From Aquilaria yunnanensis (Eukaryota; Streptophyta; Magnoliopsida; Malvales; Thymelaeaceae): a stretch of DNA of 64,000 bases. Below, one piece after another: positions 32,620-44,417 of the stretch. The notes beneath the pieces are model-generated. The model was not told the origin of the DNA. It was given only the letters and a program-made list of their open reading frames with translations, and searched no databases. How positions within the stretch are numbered: position 1 is the stretch's first letter; each line of letters opens with the position of its first letter. Location of the stretch: NCBI GenBank assembly GCA_039654915.1, contig CM077596.1, forward strand, positions 76,323,751 through 76,387,750, in the 5' to 3' direction. Made by a program: the position numbers and the translations under genes.

Positions 32620-35600
32620 ATGAGGATGCTAAATCGAGGAATCGTTTGGACACGGCTTTGGTTGTTGTCGCCTTTTCCACGCACCAGGAATCGCTACCAG
32701 AGCTCTTCCCCTCAATTCGTTGCTTCGTTTTTTCTTCCTCGACATTATTCTACTGGTATGTTTGTATTTTTCAATACGCTGCTATTGTTTGGTGCTCTGG
32801 TTTCTAGTAACTGACAAGTTTCCTGAACCAAGCAGAGTTGCAGCCTCAGCTGTCGACTGACCTGATAAAGATTATGGAACAAAGGTTATCCGTTATTGAA
32901 CGTCGGAGCGCTTTTCTTGAGAGTCTAATAAACAAGGTATTTCTGGAAATTTCTTTTTCATTTTCATGTCTTTAGAGTTGGACTTGTACGACTAACGGGG
33001 AAATATAATATAATTACCTAAAATAGTTATTGGATTTGAAGTTTTTGCTGATAAGAAAACTTATTTCAGGTAGAAAAAGATGATTTGATATCCATATCGT
33101 TAGGGGTAATACGGGCTTATTGTCACGCTTTGGTTCACCTAATTTTAGTGAGCTAAAATCAATGCCATTTCAAATGGGATTTATGTTATTGTAGACTGGA
33201 GTAAGTTGATTGCTCCGGACAAACTTTGATCAAGGGAAAAAAAAAAAAAAAGCAAAGATCACTATGGTGATGTAAAAGCATTAAAGATAGGTTCTAGGAC
33301 TTGTTAAACACAATGATTAAATTATTAAGCAGTTACCCCATGATTTTTTAGGTGATCTCTTAATACCAAATGCACTCTTACGTTATTTTGGTGTTGAATG
33401 AAGACAGCCAGATGCCTCACCGGATGAGTATTCCAGAGCCAACAAGGAGCTTCGTAAACTGAGTTCTTCAATGAATCTTATTAATGAATTGAGGGCCAAG
33501 CAGAAGGTAATGTTGTTGTGCTCTCACTTTTCTCTTATTGAACATGCCTACGATTCAAATATGGGTGCAAAGGCTTTGAAGGTTTGTTAAATTGTATATT
33601 GGGGATACGAATTCCTGCTTTTAGCCATCTTTAATTGATTTTCATATCTTCTTGCTCTTTTTGGAATGTACTAAGTCTTTCAACTGCAGCAACGAACTTG
33701 TTATTTGGTTGGCATTGGTTGCCGTAAAATGTTTTTGTCATTTGGTAGTTGCACTTGTCTTGCAGTCCTGATAGATTTCCACTTGATTATTTTGAGTCTT
33801 TTTGCTGTGCGCAACGGATAACAGTAAAATCACTTTGTGTCTCACGTTTTGTACGTCTGGTCACATGTTCTGCTTGATTGAAGCATCTGAAGCTTGAATC
33901 AGTGTGGTCAACAGTGCGTGCCATGGTGACATGGCGTGGCGATGACACAGGTGGCCACCATCTGAGGGTGGTGGCAAGGCGACTTCAGCGTTGCACGCAC
34001 CTCCGGCGTAATTGCAATCATGGCAAGAGGTGTTGAGGTGCTTGCCATATTGAAGTTCCAAAGGGGCGTGTTTGCTCTGTTTCTTTCCACATAATTATGA
34101 AATACTGAATAGTAGGATTGTGGTGTTTCTATTTGAATTTAGTTTTTTCTGTCTAATATTATGCTACATCCAATGTTTACTTTTTTAAAAAATTTTGCAC
34201 TTTACTTCGCTTTGGTGAGCTCAAGTTTTGTGCCATGCGCCTCATGGCGATAGATGTCTTAAGCGCTTCGGTGCATCATTTGCCTTTAACTATCGTGGCT
34301 TGTATTTCGTTTTCTGTAGGAAATTGATGGTTTGAAGTCAGTGATTGCTGAATGCCCTGAAGACAGAGATATGCTTAATATGGCAACAGAGGAATTGGCT
34401 CATGCTTCAGAAGAAAAAAAAGGGCTGCAAGTTTTGCTTCTGAAGTCATTGCTTCCTAGAGATGATGCTGATGAGAGGGATTGTATTTTGGAGGTCAGAG
34501 CAGGTAATCGAAAGCCAGTGAGATGGCATTTGAAAAGCACTGTTAATTTGGTCTTTTTGTCTTTTTCTGTCTGTCTCTCTTCTGCCTCAACGTGACAAAA
34601 AGGTTTGATATTAGGTACTGGTGGGGAAGAAGCTTCTTTGTTTGCAATGGATGTATTTAGGATGTAAGTCACCATGAGAGAATAGCTTATTTGTAGTTGG
34701 CAGCCCTAGAAGTGACGTTTGGTGGATTCTTACGGCATTTTGATGATAATAGGTATGAGAGGTACTCTCAGAAGAAAGGTTGGCAGTTTGAAGTTGTAGA
34801 CATAACAGTGTCCGATCTGAAAGGATACAAGGTATTCCTTCCTTTTTTTTTTTTTTCTCCATGAAAGTTTGTTGTGTCTTCTTACTTGTGTCGTTATATT
34901 TGCTTATTTTTCTATATTTTCTTGTCTTTCTCTGTTGTTTTATGCGTTCGTGTGTGTGTGTGTGTGTGTTTGTGGAAGTCATTTTGAAAACTGCCTACCC
35001 TATACATACATCTTGAACTTTGCCTTTTTCTCTTTCTTTTCTCAGGAAGGTAGTGCAGCAATCTCAGGTTCTGGTGTTTATGGAAAACTGAAATTTGAGA
35101 GTGGCATCCACAGAGTTCAGGTCAGTAGTCACCTTTTTGCCCTTGATGTATGATGTATTGCTGAAATAGCATTATATTTTTATTTCGCAGCGGGTTCCTG
35201 TTACAGAGAAATCTGGGCGTATTCACACAAGCGCTGTCTCTGTTGCTATTTTACCCCAGGCTGATGAGGTGCTTGAAGACCACAAGTTGTTATGTGATAA
35301 GATTCCTAAAAGATTTCATCTGTTTTGATACCACCCATGAAAAGCTTTTGTACACAAATTCACATGGGAGTTCTGGCATCATTCCTCTCTTCTGTCAATT
35401 AACTATTCTTCGGTCCTCACTAGTTTTGGTGATTTAACTACCGCATGCTCTAGTTGACTTACATCTAAGTTTGGGATTTTTGTAGGTGGATGTCCAGCTA
35501 AGGAACGAAGATTTGAGAATTGATACTTATAGATCTGGTGGCTCAGGTGGTCAGCATGCAAATACCACCAACAGTGCTGTTAGAGTAACTCATCTGCCAA

Positions 35601-36158
35601 CTGGGTTGACAGTGTCAATACAGGATGAACGATCCCAGCATATGGTAAGATATTCTTCAATTACGGTTGATGTTGCACGTCTTACGATTCTTTCCAACAA
35701 CTCAAGGCTGCAGAACTAATGACACATTCGGTCCCTGTATTGCACCTATAACTGTTTGATTAATTTTGCTTGCTCCATTTGTAGAACAAAGCGAAAGCGC
35801 TCAAGGTTCTCTGCGCGAAGTTATATGAAATTGAAAGATCAAGAATCCAGATAAGCCGATCAAAACTTCGATCAGAGCAGGTAGGCCACATCGTCAGCAT
35901 AATGCAGTTAAAGCTGGTTTATGTGTCAAAATGATAGCTTCCATAACCATAGTTCTTGAACAGATTGGTAGTGGGGACAGGTCAGAAAGAATCCGAACCT
36001 ACAACTTCCCTCAGGGGCGTGTGACCGATCACCGCATTGGCATCACCCATCACGCAATAAATGACGTGATGCAAGGGGAGAACCTGGATGTCTTCATTGA
36101 CGCCCTTCTTTTGCAGCAGGAAATGGATGCAATTGCATCATTCAGTTCCTCCCAATGA
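32620..36158 (+). CDS. Organellar peptide chain release factor 1 (probably mitochondrial)
   Basis: Eleven exons join in frame to 416 codons: 32620-32755, 32836-32936, 33408-33506, 34320-34503, 34615-34663, 34753-34831, 35046-35120, 35191-35268, 35486-35644, 35785-35880 and 35964-36158. All introns begin GT and end AG. The first 46 residues are rich in Arg and Ser, lack acidic residues and end near RHYSTG, which fits a mitochondrial targeting peptide. Helical domain 1 follows. PVT at residues 244-246 (within [14 protein letters not shown]) is the P-x-T tripeptide of RF1-type factors that read UAA and UAG. GGQ at 288-290 ([14 protein letters not shown]) is the peptidyl-tRNA hydrolysis loop. Length exceeds bacterial RF1 by about the transit peptide. 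A chloroplast location is less likely but not excluded. Confidence 0.92.
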
Positions 36159-36342
36159 CATCACTCGTGCCTGGTTCTGTTTGAGTTGCTGCCTCCTTTC
36201 TTAATTACGTTGCAAAGTGGTCGATAATTTTGCTTGATTAGGGATATATCAAGGAAAATGAAGGCTTGGCTTTGTTAAAATGATGTGAGGTAAGGGTTAG
36301 GGCAAGTTTTCTTTGTTGATTAATTTAGCAAAAATGGTTGCT

Positions 36343-36713
36343 GTTCATTTTGATTGTTAAGGGTCAATTCGTTTTAACTTAAGCCAATTTAATTTAAAAT
36401 AACTTATTTTTATGTTCACATCTTTTTTACTTGAAGTTAATTTTATTTAAAAGTCAATATTATTTAGGTGAAATAATTTATTGATTGTAAAATTTTTATA
36501 ATACTATTAATTTTTTATGAATTTTTTTAAAATATTAAAAAAAATTTATAGAAATTTAATAACATAATAAAAATTTTATTTTAAATGGATTATTACATCT
36601 ATATAATATTGACTTTTAAATGAAATTTGTTTTAGATGAAAAAGATTTAAAATTATTTTAGATTAAGTTGACTTAAGTTAAAACGAATTGGGTGGAAATG
36701 AACTAAAATGAAC
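36343..36713. mobile_element. Foldback MITE with long terminal inverted repeats
   Basis: The two halves of this roughly 370-bp AT-rich element are inverted repeats of each other. The left arm contains AATTCGTTTTAACTTAAG, and the right arm contains the same in reverse complement. The outermost match is GTTCATTTT. It lies about 185 bp downstream of the release-factor stop codon. A target duplication was not clear, so the superfamily is not assigned. Confidence 0.6.
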
Positions 36714-36719
36714 TCGCTG

Positions 36720-38850
36720 TGCAAAACGAAGTCAAGTGAACATTTTTGCGTCCCATTAGAGCGTTTGATATTATATGGCTTTTGAAAGTTCGTAAGATGG
36801 CGTGACGAAGCCAACAGCACGAGCTCCTTACGTACAACCAGTGTGTCTACTTTATCTTTGCCCGACCATATTATTTGACGTTACTTTTGTTGCATTTTGC
36901 GTCTGGGCCGACAAATGAATTCACCCGCCGACCCTATCCTGATGATGTAGATGAGTGGATAATCTGAACATGATAAAACCATCGTTCAACTGTTGGTAGA
37001 TGCTTCCATGCCCAAAAGGATATGGCTGCATGTTTGAGGAGTCATTTTTTAAATAGAAGAAAATTGACAGAATCATATGGATATCAGTACCTGTGTTTTT
37101 CAGAAATCAGGAAAAATATGAAAGAAAAAAAGATTATTTGCTAAGAAATACAGGACTTGAGAACTATTAGCTAAAGGGAAGTTTTATTTTGTTTATTTTG
37201 ATGTATAGTGATATCGAAGTACTTGAGTTGAGAGGTTCTTTTAATTGGATAAACAATGTAATGTAACTACAAAATATTTAAAAATCTCAAAAGATATGGT
37301 AAGGTAGCTAGGTGGCATGGTGTTTTTTAAATTTGGCCGTGCATTAAACTGTTACGGCCTTGGGTCATGATCCAACTAATTCAATTGGTTGAACTATCAG
37401 TTTATTATTCTTTTTCATTTTTATTATATAAATGCCAAGTGAGATGATAAAAATAAAAATATTGGAACTAATATAAAATTTTGTATATAAAATAAGGATT
37501 AAGTTTATATTTCACCTAATAAATCCTAAAATGAATAGTCTCCTTTTCCATATCCACCAAAAGCATCGTCTAGTCTCCTTTCTTTTCTTTTCTTTTTTTT
37601 TTTTCTGTCTTCTTCTTCTTCTTATTTTGTCGTGTTTTTTTCCCCTGGGTGAAAGGATACGTATATTAACGAAAAAAAAAAGGAAATAAGTCCAATACAG
37701 CCAAACTAACTTCATCTTCTCTCTTCTCCTCCTTCTTCTTCTGTTTTTTTTTTTTAATTAATATTCTGTTTTAGCCCCCTTTTTTTCAGTTTTAACCAAG
37801 CACAAATTGGGACAGCAATGGTCTGACGAGGTGACCAGTTCGCGGTTGAATCTAAGTTACATAATGCATCTCAAAAGTGAGAGAGGGGAGCAAGAAAGTC
37901 TTACTTTTTAAATTTTAAATAAGTAAAAATGTTATAAAAATGAGAACAAAAACGACAATTAAGACTTAAGAGTGGGAGCAGTGATAAAGAGTAGAAGAAT
38001 TATGTAATATGGTTGAACCAGTCGAACCAGCCAAACTGGTCAGTCCGGTCTGGTGCTGCCAACGCTGGTAGGTGAGGAATGTAATCCCGTGGGATTCAAA
38101 TTGTCCGGACTGAAGGAGACAGGCAAACATATCCCTCAACCACAACCTTAGCCTCTGAAACTTATTTAATATAAAGCGAGAAGCTAGTTGGACTGGGTTT
38201 CCTTTCACTTGCCCACAACCAATCACTTGTTTTTCTTTTAACTAAAAAGATATAGTAAATCTTTTTTCACTTTGACTTGGCTCTAGTTTCTGATTCATGC
38301 TGTAAACGTCTTATCTTGTGACCCCCATTTGCTTGGAAATTTTTAGAGAATTAGCCAATCTACAATCCTACCCACAAAAGTCTTCGTCTTTTCTTTTCTT
38401 ACATGGTATTTAAGTTGGAAATTTGTGATGAGAACTTAATACAAGTTGATTGGCTACCAGCATGGTTGGTCAGCTCGACTTCTTTTCTTGAATCGTAGCA
38501 GAAGGGGAAGGGGCTTCATTCCCGGATCTAACAGGGTTTGGAATCCGGTGCTGAAATTGGAAATACATTTTCATTTTCTGAGTCTTGCAAGAAATAGTTA
38601 GTGAAGTCAACTACTGTGTCTGGTTATGATAATTAGTTTTGCTGTTTTGGTATCACAAATATAAAATCTTTTGCATCGTTTTAGCTCCCTTCTTATGGTG
38701 ACCTCATCTGATCACTATTTTATTTCAGTTTCATTTGTCCATCTACGGCTAGATCTGCACCAAGGATATGCTGTTTCCACGGTAGCTGAAACACAAACAA
38801 AAACACAAGATTTGGCTGCTTCCAACTGAAAGCTGACATTTATCCTCAAC
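36720..38850. other. Intergenic, nothing recognised
   Basis: No gene, RNA or transposon boundary could be supported. A pyrimidine-rich tract lies at 37560-37625 and again near 37720-37755, and long frames there are caused by that bias. Confidence 0.45.
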
Positions 38851-38989
38851 CCTGGAGATTTTAGAATCTGGTCAGGAGAATTGGAGAAAGATTCTCACTT
38901 TGATGAGTCCTAGAATGTGAACCAGATTGTTGGGTCTTCCTAGTTCTTGTCCAAGATTTAGAAGATTTATTTGGTGTTGTGGTAGAGAA

Positions 38990-39462
38990 ATGGAGAGCTC
39001 CCCAGAAGGGTTCTGCGGCTGGAGTTGGGAAGAGAACAAGTTGTTTGAGCTGGCCCTGGCTGTGGTGGATGAGAAGCACCCGGACAGGTGGGAAGTGGTG
39101 GCGGCCATGGTTGGAGGGGAGAAGAGTGCAGAGGATGTGAAGAAACATTATGTGATACTTGTGGAAGATTTGCAAGTTATAGAGTCTGGCAAATTGGACC
39201 ACAAATTGGGTGAAGTACAGTCTTGTGTTAAAGTAGATTATTGTGCTCAATCTGTTTGCTGGGCAGATGAAGATAACAAGTAAGTGATCCATCGTTTTGC
39301 TTGTCTTTACTTGGTTGCAATTGCATTAATTACATTTACTCGGACCCTTGAACAAAATGTTAACAAGTTAACAGAAACTTGGGGATGTCAATGGCTTTAT
39401 GTTTCTGATTTCTGGTGTCTGATTCTTTTTGCAGCTTGCTGGTTCAATTAAACCTGAATTGA
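38990..39462 (+). CDS. RADIALIS-like small SANT/MYB protein
   Basis: Exon 1 (38990-39279) and a small exon 2 (39435-39462) give 105 residues. A single SANT domain covers about residues 9-62, with the tryptophan/tyrosine pattern W13, W34 and Y54 and the stretch [17 protein letters not shown], typical of the RADIALIS-like subgroup. These proteins lack a second MYB repeat and act mainly by competing for partner proteins. The upstream in-frame ATG at 38927 was not chosen because MESSPEG at 38990 fits the family start and length. The intron has a strong GTAAGT donor at 39280 and a TTTTTGCAG acceptor. Exon 2 ends LLVQLNLN. Without splicing, translation stops one codon after the donor, giving 98 residues. 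Confidence 0.85.
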
Positions 39463-39464
39463 TC

Positions 39465-40390
39465 TCTACCGTCACCATATATATAAGTATGTATGTTGAA
39501 GAAGGCTGGTGATTGCGAAATTAGTTCCTGGCAATTTGCAAGAAGGCTGGGCATCAAAACCAAAGTAGCAAGCAACTGAAGTGACTGAAGAATATGTAAG
39601 TTGTTTGTAAAGGTAACTCACATCAGATCCACTTTGTAAAACTGATAGATTCATAAAGTGAAAGATTCAATTTGTAAGCTGTAAGTAGCAGAAGAAGCAC
39701 TAGCTAGTAGCGATTCAGTTACACTTGCAGACCAAGTTGGAATACTGCCCTGTGTTTCTTTGAGATAGAATTTGTAGTTTTAGCTGTTTAGTGAAACCCG
39801 GCAATGCAGATGCTCTAAGGCGTACGCTAGTAGGAACTTTTTTTCCTTTCCCTTTTCTTGTATAAGATGAAACTGGGAGCTGGCACTTGTTCTTTTCTTT
39901 CTTGCAGTCCAAGTGACTCATTTAATTCAGCTTCTTAACTCTGTCAGGTTAATCCTCTGGGCTTGGTAAAACTGTCTAAACAATCATGAAAAATCCTCGA
40001 CAATAGCTGATAGTTGTGTTACATAACGAAATGTAGCTCTCCAGTCCGACTCGGTAGTTCTACTTAGTGATCATAAACACACAGGTTTTACTAGCTAGGT
40101 TGGTTGACAGCCTGCAAATGGATGGAGAAGAAAGTTGCAGCAGCAACAGAGATGCTGCTCTTTGATGGGTCTTCTCTGCACCGCGATGTCTCAATGAGAA
40201 GAAAATCACCAAGATTTTGTCAGAATGCAAAAATCATTTCACCATTCGAGTATTTTCCAAAGCTTTTCTCAACAACAATTAAATACTTACAAGAAAAAGA
40301 AAAAAACCAGCTCAAACTTAATTTCAAGAAGTAAATAAGAGACGAATATTATGGGACGAACGTGAATGGATTTGAGAGGGAGGGGAGGCA
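39465..40390. other. Intergenic, SANT 3' region to MIR408
   Basis: The first few hundred bases are probably the SANT gene 3' untranslated region. A 76-codon frame at 40104-40334 has no recognisable domain and was not annotated. Confidence 0.45.
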
Positions 40391-40394
40391 TATT

Positions 40395-40510
40395 GGGAAG
40401 AGGAAAAGGGAGAGCCAGGGAAGAGGCAGTGCATGGGGGGAGGAACAACAGAGCTCTGTTAGTAGATCCATCCATGCTCTGTCTCTTCCCTGCTTTCTCA
40501 CTCTCTCCTT
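40395..40510 (-). ncRNA. MIR408: MIR408 precursor
   Basis: On the minus strand the 21 bases at 40434 down to 40414 are identical to the conserved plant miR408-3p as I know it (it begins ATGCACTGCC and ends CCCTGGC). The opposite arm, 40492-40472, is the expected 5p strand: it begins CAGGGAAGAG and ends AGAGCATGG. The 5p arm comes first in the transcript, with a loop of about 37 bases, so the order and folding fit a real precursor. miR408 guides cleavage of mRNAs for copper proteins, plantacyanins and laccases, when copper is scarce. Mature miRNA and precursor ends beyond the duplex are approximate. Open frames overlapping it on either strand are chance. Confidence 0.93.
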
Positions 40511-40674
40511 TCGCATTCCCCCAACCATTCACTTCTACCTGAAAACTCTTACCTCATTTTCAGCTGCCAGTAAAGAAAACCTCCTCCATCGTTTTGACCT
40601 CTCACATTCTTGCAATTTCACCAAACCATGTGTACAAGTTTTGTGCTTACGAGCTGCAATCTCCCCCTCCCCCC

Positions 40675-40684
40675 ATTTTATATG
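40675..40684 (-). promoter_or_regulatory. TATA box of MIR408
   Basis: CATATAAAAT on the minus strand lies about 185 bp upstream of the 5p arm, which places the transcription start near 40645. The spacing suits a plant microRNA promoter. Confidence 0.6.
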
Positions 40685-40736
40685 CTCGTTTCTTGTTTGA
40701 ATCAGGCAGATACTTTTTTTCTTTTTCTTCGCCCAA

Positions 40737-40783
40737 GTACATGATGTACTACTGATATCGCGGCAAACTATTGACCAATGTAC
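40737..40783 (-). promoter_or_regulatory. GTAC copper-response motifs upstream of MIR408
   Basis: Three GTAC cores at 40737-40740, 40746-40749 and 40780-40783 sit 50-110 bp upstream of the TATA box. A fourth lies at 40632-40635, near the presumed start site. GTAC is the core bound by SPL7, the copper-deficiency regulator known to switch on MIR408. The clustering at this distance supports conserved control. Binding is inferred. Confidence 0.6.
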
Positions 40784-40849
40784 TAGCAAGCAGTCGCAAC
40801 AATTATGCAACCAGTATACTGTTGGCCCCCAGAAATTCACATAGGTCCT

Positions 40850-41680
40850 CTCACTTAGGTATCGGACCTTTAAGTTTAACCTTTGTTACTGGGTAGGTTC
40901 CGTCGCTTTTCTCCCTTTCAACCAACCAATAGGGCCGCTGGGCCACGCCACTAGCTGTTTTAACGGCCCAAACCCCGGTGCTCACAGTTGAACAAGTCAA
41001 AGAATCAGGAGCAAGAGATAATAATAACAAGAAAACGGAGACTTCTGGCATTATACCATGAGAACGTACTGCATGTGTCTAGTACAAACGCCCTGTCAGT
41101 CGTGGTACTATACAGACTCCCCTGACAGAATCTCGAAAAGGAAAAACTAAACCTAACTCACAACCGACGTAAACCATTCGAAATTCTTCTCTTAGATAAT
41201 TAACTGAGTGTTTATATTCTCACATTTTATAAAATTAGATAATTTCGAAATAATATTAAATAATAATGAAACAATACAAGTTATTGAAAAAACTATATTG
41301 TACATCTTTTATTAGGTAAATATCACCGAATATGCTTAAAGTATGTCCTATGTTTCACATTTGTCCTAAAAATATAAAATATTATACCATTCATCTCGGA
41401 AGTATATAGATGTTACATTATTTATCCTTCCGTCAAGTCTTATCATTAGAAAGTGACAAAAAGCTAACTTGGCAACAGTGCAACATAAGACAAGCTTTTA
41501 GTACGGTTTATGCAATATAAGGCATACTTTTAGAATAAATGGTGTAATATAAAATAAATTCGTCAACCGCAAGAGTTGATAGAAAGATAAATGATACAAC
41601 AATTACATACTTTCAAGATAAATAATGTAACATTTTGTACTTCCAAGATGAATATACAACATGTGACATACTTCCAAGAC
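40850..41680. other. Intergenic, nothing recognised
   Basis: No gene was found. GTAC occurs again at 41065 and nearby, but without the tight clustering seen next to MIR408. Confidence 0.45.
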
Positions 41681-42852
41681 GTTTGGTACCAAGATCCTAG
41701 AACCAAAAGGAGCAAAAAGAATTAATCTTCAATGAGGAAGAAAATTACTTTGTACTGGTGCAAATACTATTGCATATCTGCAAAATAAGATACCTAATAA
41801 AAGTATAGTCTACTCGATAGGCCACCAAAATTAAGCTCCCATGTTTTAGAATCGCATATCCAGTTGTCCCCTTATTTTGTTTTGTAGCCATATTATGCCC
41901 ATATTGGGTGAGGCGGCAGCTGAACAATCTCCTGCACTTGAGGGTTACTATAAAGGTCACTAGCGTTTTGAGGTTGCTCTAAATACTTAGCATTTCCAAG
42001 AGCACAATAGTAATGATAAGCCCCATGTAGGAAGTTTGCTGTGTCATTGTGGTAGATTTTTTATTCTACGAAGTGATGTCGTATGGTGGATAATTACGAA
42101 TGGCACCGGAGTGGCACCATGTTGGAGTCTCGGGGTTAACGATCATTTTTGCTGTATCTTGTTACATCCATGAATAGATCTTCGTCACATGGTCTCCCAT
42201 CGCTCTTCCAACAACTGCCTATATCTATCACGTCTAACTAGCTCTTAGGACCCCCACCTTGCTTAATATCCAAAGTCAGCCTAACCTTGAAATTAGGTGA
42301 TTCCGAGAGTTGAAAAATAAATGGAAATGTTAATCCTATTACAAAAATTAAAGGAAACCATGACAGAGGAAAAATCCATTTTTTTTCAAATAGGTTGATT
42401 GAGAAAGAACACACTCATACAAGCTAATTTTTTCCATTCCTACTACTACTTGTATTAAGATTAGTTTCCCTAGAAACAATATAGATTGTTTTGCCAATTT
42501 TATGAATCATCGTTACAACTACAGATGCAGCAAAACATTCAACGTAAAATAAATTTCTAGTTGCAGTTACTGATTACTAGCTTAAGCAAATTACAAGTAA
42601 AGGCCAACATACAACTCAAGAAAAAAATTAGGTTGGAAAAGAATTTAAAAAAAAACTTAATTTTGATTATTAGAAAAAATGTCAGAAATCGACTAATATT
42701 ATTTCTTGGTCCAGGCAACAATTTAAGGCTAAAATAGATGAAAAAAGTTCTGTTAATATAAAAAAAAACCCAATCATAGATTTATCTAATTACTTATTTC
42801 ATTTTTTTAGCTATCAACAATGATTTATTTTCACTGTAATAAATAAAGTACC

Positions 42853-44250
42853 TGTTGGGGAAGTCTGACGAACCCAGAGAAATCTATCAAGCAAAATACC
42901 TCATACAATAATGGCCTTACACACATTCCCAAAAGCTTAAACCAATAGGACAAAAGACCACCATCATATATATGTATCTTACTTTGGACAATTACCAACT
43001 ATATAGGACAAGTTACTTGAGCACATATTCAACAATAAATCAAAGCACCTCCCCAATAAGTAGTATCAGAGCTTGCAGTTTGGTTCTGGCATGGTGAAGC
43101 TTATGGTTTGATCCTAACATGGTAAAGCGTACAATTTAATACTTAGCACGATGAAGCATTTGGATTGGTGAAGGCATAAAATTGATGATGATTTGAAGTT
43201 TAAATATGGTTCATGCTGTGGTGAAACCTAGACAATTATCTTAGATGGATCAGTTTATTCGTTTGTGTTGTAATGAAATTACGTGTTTGCAATACGATGA
43301 AACCTTGAGGAATCATCGTAAGATGTTTGGTAGTGGTTACCGTGTGGTACCGACGGCTCAGTATAGATTTGAGGATTAAAAGTTTTGTTCATATATGTTG
43401 ATGTTCGTGATGTTGGTGTTTATAATCATGTTCGTATTGTTTGTAGTTGTTTGCGTTCATTTCTATGTTCGTGTTTTGGCAATGTCCGTAGAATTCCTGT
43501 CTGTGATCGTAATTGTGATCATGTGTTCGTAGTGTTCATGTTCATGGTGAAGAATTTGAGCCAATTTGGAGGTTATTAAGTTTGTTGGCACAAATTCAAG
43601 ATAATTAAGGAATTTGATTTTTTCTAGGATTTGGTTTTAGTTTTACTATTTGTTTAAGATTTAGTTTTTCTATTTTGATATGATTTGAGCTTGGGTATGG
43701 CTCATAAAAAAACCTGTTGTATTAGAGTTTCAAGTATGAAAGAAAAATCAATTGTTGTGAAGAGACAATACATAATGATTTTAAGAGAAAGGAAAGATCC
43801 GGAGGTCAGGCTAAGATGATAAGTTATTTCTGATTCTCATAACTTGTAATTATGTGAAGGAAGAATTACGGAGTTATCAACTGTGTATAAAGGATCTATG
43901 GGCTAGTATGAATACTAAGGCATACCTCTAATGTGATATCTATATTTTATTCAAGTGAATTTTTCTCATCTGTAAATATAAGTTAGTTAAGAGTCGAACC
44001 ACCTTAAACTTGTTTGCTTGTTTAATTTCATTTGTTATTTTGATCCAATTTGGATTGGTTGTAGTGCGGATTAAGGAGCTGCTCCTCTGTGTTGTGGCTG
44101 TGGAGGTAGAGGTTTCCACCTCTATCAAGCGGCGGCGGGGCACTGAAGCTATTTGCATCGAGTGTGTCAATTGAAAGAGTCGTGCTGTTCTAAGTGGAAT
44201 TCTTCTAGGATCCATCCATTGTTTGATTTTTCATGCTCTGCTCCCTAAAA
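42853..44250 (+). mobile_element. LTR-retrotransposon-derived insertion in the pseudogene intron
   Basis: Homology to the intact copy stops at 42852 and resumes near 44265, so this block is inserted. It starts with an LTR-like stretch (42853-43058) that opens TGTTGGGG and closes CCCCAATA, a decayed mirror image. A primer-binding site close to TGGTATCAGAGC follows at 43061-43072. A second LTR-like start, TGTTGGCACAAATT, occurs at 43583. No gag or pol domain was recognised and no matching right LTR was found, so it is a rearranged or composite remnant. Confidence 0.5.
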
Positions 44251-44417
44251 TGCAAAAAGACTTGCAACAGAAAAATAGCTCTATTTCAAGACAATCAAGT
44301 ATGAACAACCCAAAATTAAACAAGTAGCAAACTTGAAAATGACTATTATATCAAATTAAACAACAGAGTCAAAAAACAAAATTGAAAACAAAATGAAGAG
44401 GAAAATAAAAATATTCA

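Noticed and set aside
38927..38989. Upstream in-frame start that would add 21 residues to the RADIALIS-like protein
   Set aside because: The extension is Cys/Arg-rich and unlike family members, while the ATG at 38990 gives the expected N-terminus.
40362..40700. 112-codon plus-strand frame and an overlapping 81-codon minus-strand frame
   Set aside because: Both overlap the MIR408 precursor and promoter, have no domain, and are explained as chance frames in GC-richer sequence.
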